DNA from: Symbiodinium natans
Lineage: Eukaryota > Sar > Dinophyceae > Suessiales > Symbiodiniaceae
NCBI GenBank assembly: GCA_905221605.1
Contig: CAJNDS010001335.1
Coordinates: forward strand, 326,001-376,000
Reading direction: 5' to 3'
Length of the DNA stretch: 50,000 nt
Shown here: positions 10,961 through 22,906 of the stretch, piece after piece
Numbering within the stretch: the first letter of the stretch is position 1
How the letters are laid out: each line of letters begins with the position of its first letter
The notes under the pieces: generated by a model
What the model saw: the letters and a program-made list of their open reading frames with translations, nothing else
The model's database searches: none
What the model was told of the DNA's origin: nothing
Translations under genes and position numbers: made by a program

Positions 10961-11398
10961 GTTTAGGGTTTAGGGTTTAGGGTTTAGGGTTTAGGGTAAC
11001 CCACACCCCAAACCCTAAACCCGGGATCCCCAGTCTTTCCGAGAATCAAAACAAGGGCGCCCGTTCTACCAGTAGCATCGGGGAGCTTTGGCTCGAAAAA
11101 CCCAGGGACCCCAACCAAAAAGGGGGAAAGAGGCCCTGAACCCCAACCCTGAACCCCGCAACCCTAGACCCCTTCACCCTAAGCCCTAAACCACAAACCC
11201 TAAACCCTACAGAATCCCTGAAAACCAAGCACCAAAGCCCCTGAAGACGGAACTACGAACCCTTACCCCCTGAAATCCTAACACTTGGAGGCTCAGGGTT
11301 CTTCTAACCCCAATAATACCTGTACTTATACACCCGCCAAGTCCTCTAAGTTGGTTATAAGTAGACGATACGAATTGGGGTTATAAGTACCCCTGGAA

Positions 11399-11730
11399 GC
11401 CATAACGTGAAAGGCCATGTGCCGCCATCTGCAAAGTCAGCAAGCGGGGCGAAAGCGACTCGCCATGTCCGCGCCCAACAAAGTTGCTTTTGTCGATTGG
11501 GTTTAGGTCTTTTGTGGTTAGGGTTTGAAGGGCTTTCTGGGCACCTTTCCAAACATTCTCCAATGTTGAGGGTGCCCTTCCCGAGGCCTAAAGCAAAAGA
11601 CTCAATCCGCAACCCTGAAGCCTTAAACCCTCAATGCCATTTCTTACAAAAAAAGAACATCCTTGAGCCTCGGCAGCACAAGCAACTGTTGAAAAAGGAG
11701 CTGCAGGCGCCCAAGAGACAGCTGTAATCA
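11399..11730 (+). other. two weak exon candidates
   Basis: GHVPPSAKSASGAKATRHVR near 11409-11480 and QHKQLLKKELQAPKRQL near 11675-11725 are open on the + strand, separated by degenerate telomeric sequence. Same frame across the region is open for 106 codons, but the middle part translates repeats. Confidence 0.3.
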
Positions 11731-12754
11731 GGCATCCCAGAATGCCATTGGGCCCTAAACTCCTAAACCCCAAATAGGGTTTTTTTGTGTGGTCTGCAAG
11801 GCAGCCGAAAAAACACATCACTCCCCGAGCTTGCGAGAGCGGCGCCTCACAACGTCGAACACCCTAACCCTGCAACCCAAAACGAAAAACCGGGTCGAAA
11901 CACCAAAACTAAGCACTAGCACACCCCAAACCCAATACCTGAACGACTGGGAAGCCTCGGGTAAACTCTGTAAGCTCTCTGAACGCTTTTGGTATGGCGT
12001 TCCGCTTGGTGGCTCTTAGTATGTTCTTGGGTAGAGCTGATGGTGGCTGAAAGTAGGGAATTCGGGAATGAGGTACCTTCTATTCCCCAAATATAACCCT
12101 TCAAAGGGCTACATAGGGAAGCTTCCCAGATTCCCTGCTGCGAAGTCATGTTTTTGGGGGTGGAGTGGAAATTTGATACCCGGGGTTGAGATTTGAGGGT
12201 TCGGGGTGTAGGGTTTAGGATGTGGGGTTTAGGGTCGAGGGTGTTGCAACATTCGGGTTTCAGGTGCCGAGGCCCAGCATTGCGTTGAGGCATCAAGGGG
12301 CATGGCTAAGACGTCCTCCGACTCCCCAAACAAAGGCCCTGAGCCCTCCCATTTCTTAGCCACCACCACCGAGTATCATCCGAAGCCGAATCGGACTCTT
12401 CAGGGAAAGTCTAACCTGTTTCCAAAGTGGGTACAGTACACGGTAACTTAATCCCTGTTCCCCTAGGCAGAAAAAAGGAACCTTTTTGTTCATATATGAG
12501 AAAGCCCATAACCCACAAAGTAAAAAGGATCCCTCACACTGATCTAGGTAATTCCTGAGTCCCACACCCCAACCCCCCGTCAACTGTCGAGTTTCCGACT
12601 CAAAGTCCGAAATCAGCTCCAAGCCCCCGAACTCCAAGCTCCGAAACGCCCTGAACCCTGAAGGGGCTTCGGTTTAGGTTTTAGGGTTTAGGGTTTAGGG
12701 TTTGGGGTTTGGGGTTGGGGTTTAGGGTTTAGGGTTTAGGGTTTGGGGTTCAGG

Positions 12755-12895
12755 AGCCCTCAAGGGCGAAAGCCGGCAAACAACCTCGAGGCCCGAGCGT
12801 TGCAGACACGAGGCCAGCGCCGGGAATTGGAAAACAGCTGCGCGCGTGTTGAGACAAGGGCCGCGGGCGAGTCCAGAGCTTATTACAAGGTCTAG
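12755..12895 (+). CDS. putative exon island, coiled-coil-like
   Basis: 46 open codons after a TTCAG acceptor: KPANNLEARALQTRGQRREL then ENSCARVETRAAGESRAYYK. The charge pattern is helical. The longest + island in the first 20 kb. No family recognised. Confidence 0.5.
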   Translation, partial: SPQGRKPANNLEARALQTRGQRRELENSCARVETRAAGESRAYYKV

Positions 12896-12900
12896 GGCTT

Positions 12901-13012
12901 TGTAGGGTTATAGGGAGATAAGGTTATAGGGTTATAGGGTTATAGGGTTATAAGGTTGTAGGGTGATAAGGTTATAGGGTTATAAGGTTATAGGGTTGTA
13001 GGGTTATAAGGC
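12901..13012 (+). repeat. GGGTTATA-type array
   Basis: Degenerate units of GGGTTATA/AGGTTATA. Complementary in type to the CCCTATAA array at 24001. Confidence 0.85.
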
Positions 13013-13602
13013 TCTAGGGTTCTAAGGTTAGAAGTTATAAGGGTTCTAGACCGGTTTAGGGGGGTTGGAAGGGGATAGAAAATGGGACCGTAGAGCCTGA
13101 AGCAAAACCGCAAGACCTGCGTCCTGAAAGAATTCCGCCTCGCGATCCGCCGAAAGAAAGCCTAGGCGCCTAAACCCTTGAGCAAGGCTTTAGTGTTTAG
13201 GGTTTAGGGTTTAGGGTTTGGGGTTTAGGGTTAAGGGTTTAGGGTTTAGGGTTAAGGGTTTCGGGCCTCTACGAGCCCTCTAGGGTTCTATGGGCCTAAG
13301 TTCCCCAAAAAAATTGAGCAGGGAACGGTACACTTTGGTGCTTCATGGGTGGAACCCTTTTAACAGGAGAAGACGGGCACTACAGGGCTACAGGGCATCC
13401 TCGGGACGATTCAAGTTCAGGGTTTGGGGTTTAGGGTTTAGAGTTTACGGGTTTAGGGGGGAACCCTAGGTGCGGGTGTCGGGCGAAGGGTGTGCAGTCT
13501 ATAAGTGTCGCTATCACCCAAGTACCGGTTCTATCCAGAAAGGCACACAAGACCCGAAAACAAAGAAGCCCTGAGCCTGATGAAACCTAAACCCTAACAT
13601 CC

Positions 13603-13698
13603 GCACCTGCCCTTGTCGACTCCTTTTGCGCCAGAAAGCCTCCAGTGGCATTTGCAGACAGGGCCTTGGATGTCATGTGCCCTGAACACAAGAGGGGG
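13603..13698 (+). CDS. putative exon island
   Basis: 32 open codons: APALVDSFCARKPPVAFADR and ALDVMCPEHKRG. Lies between telomere-like fragments. Hypothetical. Confidence 0.45.
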
Positions 13699-13774
13699 GA
13701 AGTCAGGGTTCAGGGCTTCGGTTGCAGGATTGGCGGATTAGGCGCTGGGGGGGGGGGGGGCTGAATAAATATAC

Positions 13775-13892
13775 GAAATACCTATATATACATTTGTATA
13801 CATATATATATACCACATAAATCTCCATATATATATATATATACATGTGTTTGTATGTTATATATATATATATTATATTTATATTTATATCC
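13775..13892. repeat. AT-rich (TA)n region
   Basis: Several TATATA tracts within about 120 bp; similar tracts at 9106-9121, 16120-16170, 34783-34842 and 35970-35990. Confidence 0.93.
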
Positions 13893-14089
13893 CCAAGACT
13901 TTAGCAGCACACATGTTTGAGCCGACACAAACTGGCATGCTTATACCACTGACCATTCGGTGAGAATGCTAAACGCCACATGCCATGCGGAGGTTTAGAG
14001 TGCAGTGGAACGGCGAACTCGTCAAACAGGGGCACAATATCATCCGAAAAGCTGTGCAGACTCTTCTCAACTTCTGAGCAGACCCGGTA

Positions 14090-14520
14090 TAACTACAAGA
14101 TGTGAGGTGTTTTGGGGGGTTGGGTTAGATGCTTGTATGGGTCCGTTCGCTAAACTGTGAACATTTCGGGGTCCCTTTACTCATCTGGACCACTAAGTGC
14201 TTGTATGGTAGCCAAAGAGGAACAATAGTTCAAACTGCCCAGACATATATCCTTCCAGCCATCCAACTATCGAGCCAGCCAGGTCTCTATCCAAAAATAT
14301 ATACCTATCTCACCCACCAAAAGTCTATGTGGCTACCGCCAACCCTGAACTCTTCTAGCCCTGAACCCAGAACAAAATCTGCACCCTTAACACCTCACTT
14401 TAAAAATCTAGGGCCTAAATATGTGAACACTTTGAACGCTGTACCCTATAAGTCCGAACCCCGCAACCTATCCTGACAAAAACGAGCCCCTACATAAGGG
14501 AGATGCAACATATTCCAAAT
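14090..14520. other. unassigned unique region
   Basis: A 115-codon + open frame (start MLVWVRSLNCEHFGVPLLIW) without recognisable family; contains an inverted GGTAGCCAAAG / CTATGTGGCTACC pair that suggests a hairpin element at 14207-14337. Not considered a gene. Confidence 0.25.
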
Positions 14521-15044
14521 CCTACCGAGAAACCCTACACCCTGAACAGTAAAACCCTAAAAACCAAAAACCCTAAACCTTCCAAACCCTAAAACCCTAA
14601 AACTCTAGACCCAGGCCGCAAAGCCAACAAAAAAAAAAAATCCCTAAACCCTCAACCCTAAACCCTAAACCTTGTTGTCCAGCAGCTTCCGGCAGCAGCG
14701 GCCGCAACCCCGGCGTGCCACGCTGGAGGCGGCGTAGGAGTGCGGCCTTACAAGTTTGTCAAGCTCAGGGTTTGGGGTTTAGGGTTTAGGGGTTAGGGTT
14801 TAGGGTTTAGGATTTAGGGTTTAGGGGCTAGGGTTTAGGGTTTAGGGTGTAGGGTTTAGGGTTTAGGGCTTAGGGTCGTATGCTCAATGCTGCTTTAGGG
14901 TTCAGAGGCTTGGGCACCTTGAATAGCTCAAAACCCTCAGCGATAACCCGGCCCCCGTTTCAAGCCAAGTGCTTCCGCACATTCAAGATGTCCCAGCTGT
15001 ATGGCGGTTTTGGGGTCCATAAAGGATTTCGGAATGCTATCTGG

Positions 15045-15125
15045 GGGTTACCACGTTAAGTTAGTGGGGTCCTTGTTAGAAGGAAATCCTACTATTTGGG
15101 GGTCTGTTGTAGGGGTCTCCCATTT
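15045..15125 (+). repeat. family D partial copy
   Basis: GGGGTCCTTGTTAGAAGGAA, ATCCTACTATTTGGGGGTCT. Confidence 0.7.
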
Positions 15126-15217
15126 TCTTAAAGAACATAGCGTGTCCATGCGTGTCCACTGCTCCATTGCCAGGTTCTCTTCACCGCATAGCCGGGCAAG
15201 GACGAATGTCCAAGGCA

Positions 15218-15285
15218 GGGACCCTAAACCCTAAACCCTAAACCCTAAACCCTAAACCCTAAACCCTAAACCCTAAACCCTAATC
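15218..15285 (-). repeat. CCCTAAA array
   Basis: About nine pure units. Confidence 0.92.
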
Positions 15286-15528
15286 GGCTACGAAACCCTG
15301 TTTCTCAACCCTTAGGTTTCGCGAAACCCTAAAAACCGTAAAGCCCCGCCTCCCCCCCAGCCGCAGCCCAAAACAAAAAGGGAAAAAAGAGGAAAAAGAC
15401 ACCCGCGTACCGACCGAAACCCTTTTACAGCCCCTGCAAAAAAAAACCTTCAGAGCCCTAAACACCCTGAAAACCCCGATAACCCTAAACCCTAAACCCT
15501 AAACCCTAAACCCTAAACCTTAAACCCC

Positions 15529-15627
15529 CCCGCCCAGGCTGGCCTGCAGGGGCCGCCGGCCACGACTCTCGGCCTCTGAAACCAAGGCGCTGAGGCACTG
15601 AGCCGTGGCAAAGCGCCCAAGGCCCTG
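15529..15627 (-). CDS. putative exon island
   Basis: 33 open codons: GRFATAQCLSALVSEAESRG. CCCTAAA on the left and TTTAGGG on the right. High third-position GC. Hypothetical. Confidence 0.47.
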
Positions 15628-15959
15628 GTGGGTTTGACTTAGGGGGTTTAGGGTTTAGGTTTTAGGGTTTAGGGTTTAGGGGCAGTCTGGGCGTGTGGAG
15701 GGTTACAGGGTATGAGGGCTTGTAAGGTTTGGGGAAAATTAAGGTTTAGGGTTTGTGGAGTTTATAGGGTTTAGGATTTACGGCTTGGAATGTCCAGGTG
15801 TAGGGTTTGTAGGGTTTAGGGTTTAGGGCTCGTAGGAAGGCCAAGGTTTCGGGTTTATAGGGTTTAGAGACGAGATAAGAGTACGTAGGGCCAGTGACAG
15901 AGGGATCATAGGATTGCTTATCGCTAGGATTGCTTATCCTGTCTATGGGGCTTATATGG

Positions 15960-16070
15960 GAGTTTACGAGAAGAGGGGACCCCCAATAAGAGACCCCTAA
16001 TATAGATCCCAAATAGTAGGATTCCCTGATGATAAGGACCCCAATAAGGCACCCTAGGTAACATTTTTCC
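15960..16070 (-). repeat. family D element
   Basis: Inverse orientation of the sequence seen at 2287-2420, 15045-15125 and 41780-41850 (GGGGTCCTTATTATAAGGGA-like, with TAGGATTCCCT). Confidence 0.72.
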
Positions 16071-16439
16071 CTAGGGATCCATGTACCTCTATGGCATATG
16101 CTCGGGTCCTAACGCATATGTAGATATATGTGTATACATGTATGTATATATACATATATATATATACATATGTGTACATAGCAACCCCTTTAAGGCCCAG
16201 GTATATGCTATATAGGTAAATGGATCCTTAGGGTTTTGAATTATGTCATGAATGGCCAACAACCTTTTGTGCCCGAGAGGTGACAATAGATTCTCATCCC
16301 AAGTCATGGTCGCATTGTTAGCCCTTTTTGTCCAAAAGCCTTTATAAATAGGGTTTAGGGTTTAGGGTTTAGGGTTTGGGGTTTGGGGTTTAGGGTTTAG
16401 GGGTAAGGGTTTAGGGTTTAGGTTTTAGGGCAGCTCGAG

Positions 16440-17035
16440 GCAACTGAAGAAGGAATGTGAGCCATGTTTTCGCATGCAAGTACAATGTGCCCATTGAGTT
16501 ATGAACACATCCATGTCGCCGTAGTCCGCGAAAGTTTTTTGCTTAATGCAATTTTGCTCAGTAGTTCTCGAGTTGGGTAGTTTTTAGTGTAAGCCCAAGT
16601 GGCTACGGTACATGAAGTTTATGTTAAACTACATATGGTTATAGAGCTCAATTTTGTGTGCTAAGGCGAAATTCCAAGTGGTACTATGCTCAGCTTCTAT
16701 TCTAAGAATGGTCTCGGCACAAAGCTTCGGTGCAGTGCTTAGAATAGCACCTGAGCGTCTATCCAGACATGTGCAAACGAGAATTGCTAGTTAGACTTCT
16801 TTGTTGTCCAGTAACCTGGGGGGAACTAAAGGTTAACCTTTGGGATTACAAGGGGATTTTACTACCCCAAAAAGGGTTAAAGGTTACCTACTCTACTACT
16901 TGGACTTCATTAGACCTTTAATTGCGTGCCACGGCGTAGTGAGTCTCTTCGGTAGGGCTTCGAAGAGTGCGTGGGGGGGGGGGGGGGGGATGGCTGTTGG
17001 GTACGTACAACTTGCGTTTAGGCGGTTGCTATAAG
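16440..17035. other. non-repetitive AT-richer region, no gene recognised
   Basis: Almost free of telomeric repeats for 600 bp. Contains CTTCTATTCTAAGAATGG and GTGCTTAGAATAGCAC as an inverted pair, and a G15 tract. No convincing exon. Confidence 0.3.
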
Positions 17036-17514
17036 CCCTAAACCCTAAACCCTAAACCCAAAACCCTAAACCTAAAACCTAAACCCTAAACCCCAAACGT
17101 CCTCTGCAGTCTGCAGTAGCCGCAGGGCAGCAGCGAGTGAAACACCTGGGACGGTCCACAGAAGCATCCGCAGCTCCTTCCATCATCCAATGCTCCACTC
17201 TAGGGCACCGTGGGGTTTAGGGTTCAGGGTTTAGAGTTTAAAGTTGTACGGCTTGCAGGGTTTACAAGCTTGAGGATTGGCTTTGAAGGGCCCATGTTCC
17301 TCATTGCCTTGGGGCGCCCAAGATTAGCTGGGCGATTCTAGGGTAGCCCCAAACCCTAAGCCTGAACCCCAACCCATGCCCAACCCTGTCTAGGGTTTGG
17401 AGTCTTCAGCCGAACACCCAATCCCCCAGACTTGACTGGTTCGGCGTGTGGGAAGCACAGCACTGAAGCCGTCCTAGGGTGGAGGGTTTAGCCTTGGGAG
17501 GCTCGCCCGTATGC

Positions 17515-17600
17515 GAACAATCCTTAATAAGGTTTATGGGGGGGGGTACTATAATCCCTGTTTAGGACTGCTAGTAGAAGGGGGAGCATCCCAAGTTTAG
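17515..17600. repeat. family A hairpin, degenerate
   Basis: AACAATCCTTAATAAGG left arm and AGGACTGCTAGTAGAAGGGG right arm; the outer left end is missing. Confidence 0.7.
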
Positions 17601-18108
17601 ACCCTCAACGCCCAGGACCTGAAAACCCAAGACTCTCCAACTCCTGACTCCTGAATCTACGGCAAACCCTAAACCCTAAATCCTAAGCCACTAACCCCTA
17701 AACCCTGAACCCCAAAAACTTTCTGGCCTAAACCCTAAACCCTTAAGACCATCTCCGTCCTCTGTCTGGAAGGATGTGACCTGGCTGCGCATCACTTCGG
17801 GTTTAGGGTGGAAGACTTACATCCTACAGTCATACGTTCCCCTACGCTCCTTACCTGCGAGGGTTTGGAGCTTAGGGTGGTGTTTAGCGTTTAGGCTTAG
17901 GGTTTAGGGTTTAGGGTTTAGGGATCCCTGTTAACAAAGGTTCCTATGATAGCCCCTTTTTGCGACTAGGGCTGGAGTGTTTTTTTCCCACCCCAACCCC
18001 CCTGAACTGCCCGAACTCCCTAAACCCTAAACCCGCTAACCCGAAACCCTAAACCCCCTAAACCCTCAAACCCTAAACCCTTAACCCCGAAACCGCCAAG
18101 CTCTACAG

Positions 18109-18191
18109 GCCCAAACCAGGCCTTGCCCATGGCAGCGACAGAAGCTGCTTCGAAGGCCGGCGCTGACCGAACTTGCGCCTCTGCTCGACAG
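18109..18191 (+). CDS. putative exon island with AG acceptor and GC donor
   Basis: Open block from CTACAG|GCC to CGACAG|GCAAGG: ALPMAATEAASKAGADRTCA then SARQ. Both edges look like the non-canonical sites of the CobW gene (AG|G and GC donor). Hypothetical. Confidence 0.5.
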
Positions 18192-18597
18192 GCAAGGGTT
18201 CAGGGTTCAGGGTTTGAGGGTTTTAGGGGTTTTCGGGCTTTAGGGGTTTTAGGGTTTTAGGGGCTTTAGGGGTTTTAGGGTTTCAGGGTTCTAAGGTTTT
18301 AGGGTTTAGGTTTAGGTTATAGGGTTGCTTAGGATATGTTCTGGCCCTTGGTTGGATCTTATCTTGGGAAGGGAGGGGGGGGCACCCATGGTGCGGAGGC
18401 ATAGGATGTTGTGATGTAGAGGGGTTTGGGGTTTAAGGTTTAGGGTTTAGGGTTTGGCCGAAGAAGGTTTCTGGGGGGTGTCATGGTTAAGGTTTGCGGC
18501 TTCGGGTTTCGAAGCATGCTGAGACGGAATGGGATTGGATTTTGGGCTCATTGATGTCGCTTTCTGGCTGATCCAAGGTGTATAATTAGGAAGAAAA

Positions 18598-18604
<7 letters not shown>

Positions 18605-18641
<37 letters not shown>
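18605..18641. repeat. (CA)n microsatellite
   Basis: About 18 CA dinucleotides. Confidence 0.97.
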
Positions 18642-18643
<2 letters not shown>

Positions 18644-19279
18644 GATCCCAAGATAGGCGTCCCACCAAATCCTAAACCACCAGCCCGAAGCATGTTTGAC
18701 CCGAGGCCACAGACCCGAAGGCCCAGCAAACACCTAAACATGCCTACGCCGTTGCAAAAAACCCTAATCAACCCCCCCAACTTTTCACCCGCAACCCTAG
18801 TCTAGTCGACGCCTCAACCCAAACCCCGGACCCTAGCCAGCCCCAAACACAAAACCCAAAACCCAAAAACCCCAAACCCACCAAAACCCTAAACCCTAAA
18901 ACCCCAGCAAGGGGTTCATGTTGTTCCCCAGGCCCTAAACCCTGAACCCTAAACCCTAAACTTTCCCTTTGTATGGCCTCGGCGAATTCTCACGCAGTGG
19001 TCGCTAGGCCCTCCGGTGGCAAACCTCCGGAATTGAAGCTCGGACGACTTCGGGGAAAGTTTCGGGTATAGGGTTTTTTTGAGGCCAAGTTTAGGAACTG
19101 TGGGTTGCTTTGGCAACAAGGGCTTGATGAGGGTTTTTTTTTGGTGTAACCCCAAAACCTGCGTATAAAAGACGACCCCCCCCCCCCAACCTCCCAACCC
19201 CTCAACCCCTCAACCCCACATGCCTAAACTCCCTCAGCTCCCTAAACCCCCTAAACCCTAAACCCTAAACCCCTTCAAG

Positions 19280-19382
19280 CCAACAAGTGCAAGGGCCCCA
19301 GATGAATGCCATGCCCCACCTGCAGCTCTGTCTTGGACTTCCGAAGCAAGCCTGGATTGCTCAATATCCCAAACTCGGGTTT
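19280..19382 (+). CDS. putative exon island
   Basis: Open frame SARAPDECHAPPAALSWTSE then ASLDCSISQTRV and TAG inside the following TTTAGGG array. CCCTAAA lies immediately to the left. Hypothetical. Confidence 0.4.
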
Positions 19383-19528
19383 AGGGTTAGGGTTTAGGGT
19401 TTAGGGTTTAGGGTTTAGGGTTTAGGGTTTAGGGTTTAGGGTTTAGGGTTTAGGGTTTAGGGTTTAGGTTTTAGGGTTTAGGGTTTAGGGTTTAGGGTTT
19501 AGGGTTTAGGGTTTAGGGTTTAGGGTGG
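19375..19528 (+). repeat. TTTAGGG array
   Basis: About 21 units with one TTTAGGTTTTAGGG slip. Confidence 0.94.
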
Positions 19529-20570
19529 GGCCCTGACCCGAAACATAAACCCGAAACCCTTGTAGGGCTTAGGGTTTGTGTAGGGTTTACACTTTGCTGT
19601 TTCTGAGCTAAGTCACCATGGTCGCAGGAATTTGCTTCAGGGATATACTAGGAACTGGATAGTCCTTCCTGTAAATTCGAGACTTGTCGTCTTGCCCACA
19701 CTGGCCTCAGACCCCCTCGAACGCCTCAAATCCCAGATGACGGGGGACATTGGCAGCCCCAACAGTCTAAATGTGAAGGTTAAGTGGGTTCAAAGGCAGG
19801 GCTTAGTGCAGTTTCAGGACTGTGGATTTGAGTCGGAGAAGAGCCCCCCGGAATTGCCTCAACCCTAAAAGAAAACCCTAAAACCCTAAAACCCTAAAAC
19901 CCTAAACCCTAAACCCTAAACCCTGAACCCTACACCCCCGGCAACCAAGAAGCACTCTCGACGGAGTCGTATCGGCCATCTCGGGAACAGCCATGGCTCA
20001 CACGGTGTTGCTGAGCTCAAGCCTGGGGCGCTTGAAGTTTAGGGTTTAGGGTTTGGGGTTTAGGGTTTAGGGTTTAGGGTTTGGGGAACTAGGCACTGGT
20101 AGGGTTTGGGGTTCAGAGGGCGTAGGGGTTTAGCGTCTGAGGGCGCGTGGGCTGGAGGGTGAAGAGGGCCGTGTAGGACGTCGGGCTGAGGGTTTCATGA
20201 GCCAGTTTCCCTTTCTGGGTGTGAGAGGTAGTCTTGAGAGGGCTGCACATAAGGAGGCTAAGGAGTTAAAGTGTTCGAGGCTACACACGGATCGCATGCA
20301 GCACGAGGAGGGTGTTCTTACAACATAACCTGCGTAGGTTCCAGCTTCAAAAGGTCTCGACCGGCATGTCTCCGTCTTCACCTGCCTGCTTGTTCCTAAA
20401 CCCGAAACCGTAAGCACTAAACCCTAAAGCCTAAAGCCGTGAGACAGCTTCTTTATCGGATTCCCTTCTAGGCTGCAGCCAGCCCACAAGCAAGGGTGTG
20501 GGATCTACGGTGTAGGGCTGTAGGCCCTAAAGCCTGAAGCCCTACTGTACGAGCCTGAATGATTAAGATG

Positions 20571-20601
<31 letters not shown>

Positions 20602-20870
20602 TTGGGGGGGGTTATTTTTGTATATTTTTAACGGGACCAATAAGGGAATACGACTCGTATTTATTCCGACCCCAATAGTTAACCCTATAGCCTCCTCCCC
20701 CCCCTCTAAATGCAGCAATCCCCAGCCGCCCGAAGTCCTAAGCTCCACATCCTGCACACATGGCCTGTCGGGAGCCCTAAAACCTAATCCACAAACCCTA
20801 AACTTTGGGATACTAACAGGGTCCGGGGTTTAGGGTTTAGGTTTAGGGCTTAGGGCTTAGGGCTTAGGGT

Positions 20871-20945
20871 CCTGAATAGGGATCATAGCACCCACGATTA
20901 CCATCCCTACTAAGGACTGTTGGTCACAGGGGGAACACCCCAATC
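20871..20945. repeat. family A partial copy
   Basis: Mostly the right half (TAAGGACTGTTGGTCACAGG) preceded by a telomeric array. Confidence 0.65.
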
Positions 20946-21047
20946 TAAACACATGGAAAACCGTAAACCACAAACCCTAAACCCCAAACCCTAAACCCTA
21001 AACCCTAAACCCCAAACCCTAAACCCCAAACCCTAAACCCTAACCCC

Positions 21048-21146
21048 CTAACCCCTACAGGGATACGAATGAGGCGCGGCTTGGGATGCATCTGCTGCAC
21101 GACAGCACCCGCTGACTTCGGCGGCGGTACCTGGCAGTGAGGCCCT
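21048..21146 (-). CDS. putative exon island
   Basis: 32 codons then TAG: ASLPGTAAEVSGCCRAADAS. CCCTAAA array on the left (+ strand) and TTTAGGG array on the right. Hypothetical. Confidence 0.4.
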   Translation of the reverse strand, partial: RASLPGTAAEVSGCCRAADASQAAPHSYPCRG

Positions 21147-21248
21147 CTGTGGTGGTTTTAGGACTTATGAGCCACGGTTTAGGGTTTAGGGTTTAGGGTT
21201 TAGGGTTTAGGGTTTAGGGTTTAGGGTTTAGGGTACGGTTTGTATTCC

Positions 21249-21297
21249 TTGCACTGCGGACTCGAGGTCCTGAATCATATGAAGGTGAGACAGCTTA
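21249..21297 (+). repeat. unique-sequence duplication, copy 1
   Basis: About 45 bp starting GCACTGCGGACTCGAGGTC and ending AGGTGAGACAGCT, repeated at 22794-22840 with one difference. Copy 1 lies between two TTTAGGG arrays. Confidence 0.9.
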
Positions 21298-21319
21298 GGG
21301 TTTAGGGTCGAGGGTTTAG

Positions 21320-21440
21320 GGTTTAGGGTTTAAATTCCTTGCATCCCCAAAAGCACACCCAATGTATACACTCACCAATGTTAAAAAGGAACCTTATATA
21401 CACTCACCAACAACAGTAATATATACCCTGTTGCATATAG
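21320..21440. repeat. family C element
   Basis: Contains CACTCACCAATG and CACTCACCAAC with AAAAAGGAACCTTATA between; left end joined to a TTTAGGG array. Confidence 0.8.
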
Positions 21441-21949
21441 GGTTTAGGGCATGGGGGTTCAGGGGTTTGTGGGTTTGGGGCCCATTGTTGTGTAAACGCC
21501 TGCTGCCACACATCGCGTTCAAACAGCCGCAGTCCGACTCGAAACTTAGGGTTTAGGGTTTGGGGTTTAGGGTTTAGGGTTTTTGAACTTTGTCAATGAG
21601 GGGTTTTCGACTTTAGGGAAGCCCGTTTCAGACTTGGGGGTCAGGGCATAAGGTCGGGGGCTTCGGTTTTGGGATTCGCTACCTTGCGGGTCAACAAAGC
21701 GGCAACACCACTGGTGTACGCTATCAGTGGATTTACTCCAAAAAAATCCCCAACATCCAACACCAAAAGCCCCTAACCCCAAACAGTCGATCCCCAAACC
21801 TAAAAACCAAACCCGTAAATCCTAACCCCAAACCGTACAGCCCTGGACCCTAAACCCCCAACCGTAAATCCTTAAACTTAAACCCTCTTCGGCTTGGGTC
21901 AACAACCCTATAGAGATTGGGATGTTGCCCGCGGTCCTTCATATGGAGT

Positions 21950-22022
21950 ACAATCGGAAGGGGGAGGTGGGGTACTATGATCCCTATTGAGGACTGTCAG
22001 TACAAGGGGGAAGATCCCCACC
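21950..22022. repeat. family A partial copy
   Basis: Right arm (TTGAGGACTGTCAGTACAAG) next to the TTTAGGG array at 22027. Confidence 0.65.
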
Positions 22023-22026
22023 TAGC

Positions 22027-22125
22027 GATGGGTTTAGGGTTTAGGGTTTAGGGTTTAGGGTTTAGGGTTTAGGGTTTAGGGTTTAGGGTTTAGGGTTTAG
22101 GGTTTAGGGTTTAGGGTTTAGGGCC
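22027..22125 (+). repeat. TTTAGGG array
   Basis: About 14 pure units directly after the truncated family A arm at 21950-22022. Confidence 0.93.
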
Positions 22126-22362
22126 AAGGTTGAGCTTCAAATTGTCATGCGTTTCGATCCGTTCACCCACCAAGACCCTCTGAAAACCTGACCCTTCCCC
22201 TCCGTCCCCCTCCCCCCCCCTCCCCCCCAACAAACAGAAGAAAATCTGCGGGGCTTCGGGCCAAAGGTGGTTATGGATATTATATGGCTTAGAGCTCAAG
22301 GGTTTAAGGGTTTCGAGCTTATGTGGTTTAGGTTCTTGTTGGGTTTAAGGGTTTGTGGGTTC

Positions 22363-22461
22363 AACAGAGACTCTGCCGCAAAGGTCGCTGCCTCGCAGTG
22401 GGCCAAAGTTGCCCATGCCTGCAGCACGTTTGCGAGCCTCGGGCTCGAAGGGGTCGAAGGG
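22363..22461 (+). CDS. putative exon island
   Basis: 33 open codons: RDSAAKVAASQWAKVAHACS then TFASLGLEGVEG. Possibly the same gene as 22593-22679, about 130 bp downstream across a TTTAGGG array. Helical, alanine-rich. No family. Confidence 0.47.
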
Positions 22462-22592
22462 GGTTGGGGTTTAGGGTTTAGGGTTTAGGGCTTAGGGTTT
22501 AGGGCTTAGGGCTTATGGTTTAGGGTTTAGGGTTTAAGGTTTACGGTTTAGGGTTTAGGGTTTAGAGCCTAAGCCCTCAGCCCTAATGCCCG

Positions 22593-22679
22593 GGCGCCGG
22601 GCTCCTGCGGCTCGAGATCGCCCAGGACCACCGCAGCTTGGGCACCAAGAGCCTGCAAGACCTGTCTCTTCTTTTTTAA
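22593..22679 (+). CDS. putative terminal exon island
   Basis: 28 codons then TAA: LLRLEIAQDHRSLGTKSLQD, then LSLLF and stop. TTTAGGG arrays on both sides. May be the C-terminal exon of the unit that includes 22363-22461. Confidence 0.45.
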   Translation, partial: GAGLLRLEIAQDHRSLGTKSLQDLSLLF

Positions 22680-22793
22680 AGTAGGGGTTTATGTTAGGGT
22701 TTAGGGTTTAGGGCTTAGGGCTTAGGGCTTAGGGCTTAGGTTTTAGGGTTTAGTGCTTAGGGCTTAGGGTTTAGGGTTCAGGGTTTAGGGGTC

Positions 22794-22840
22794 GCACTGC
22801 GGACTCGAGGTCGTGAATCATATGAAGGTGAGACAGCTAA
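22794..22840 (+). repeat. unique-sequence duplication, copy 2
   Basis: Second copy; left is TTTAGGG-type sequence, right continues into unique sequence and the exon at 22907-23008. Both copies are followed within about 200 bp by a family C element, so the duplicated unit may be larger and only its ends conserved. Confidence 0.9.
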
Positions 22841-22906
22841 GACTTGTACTAAGCACCGTAAGCATCAAGCATCGAGAACATGATGTTGCCAGTGAATAGT
22901 TGGGCT

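Noticed and set aside
14671-14765. Exon island between opposed arrays
   Set aside because: Frames on both strands are open and equally protein-like (VVQQLPAAAAATPACHAGGG on +, LDKLVRPHSYAASSVARRG on -), so no CDS call was made.
17096-17213. Exon island between opposed arrays
   Set aside because: Open on both strands without a clear winner; left unassigned.
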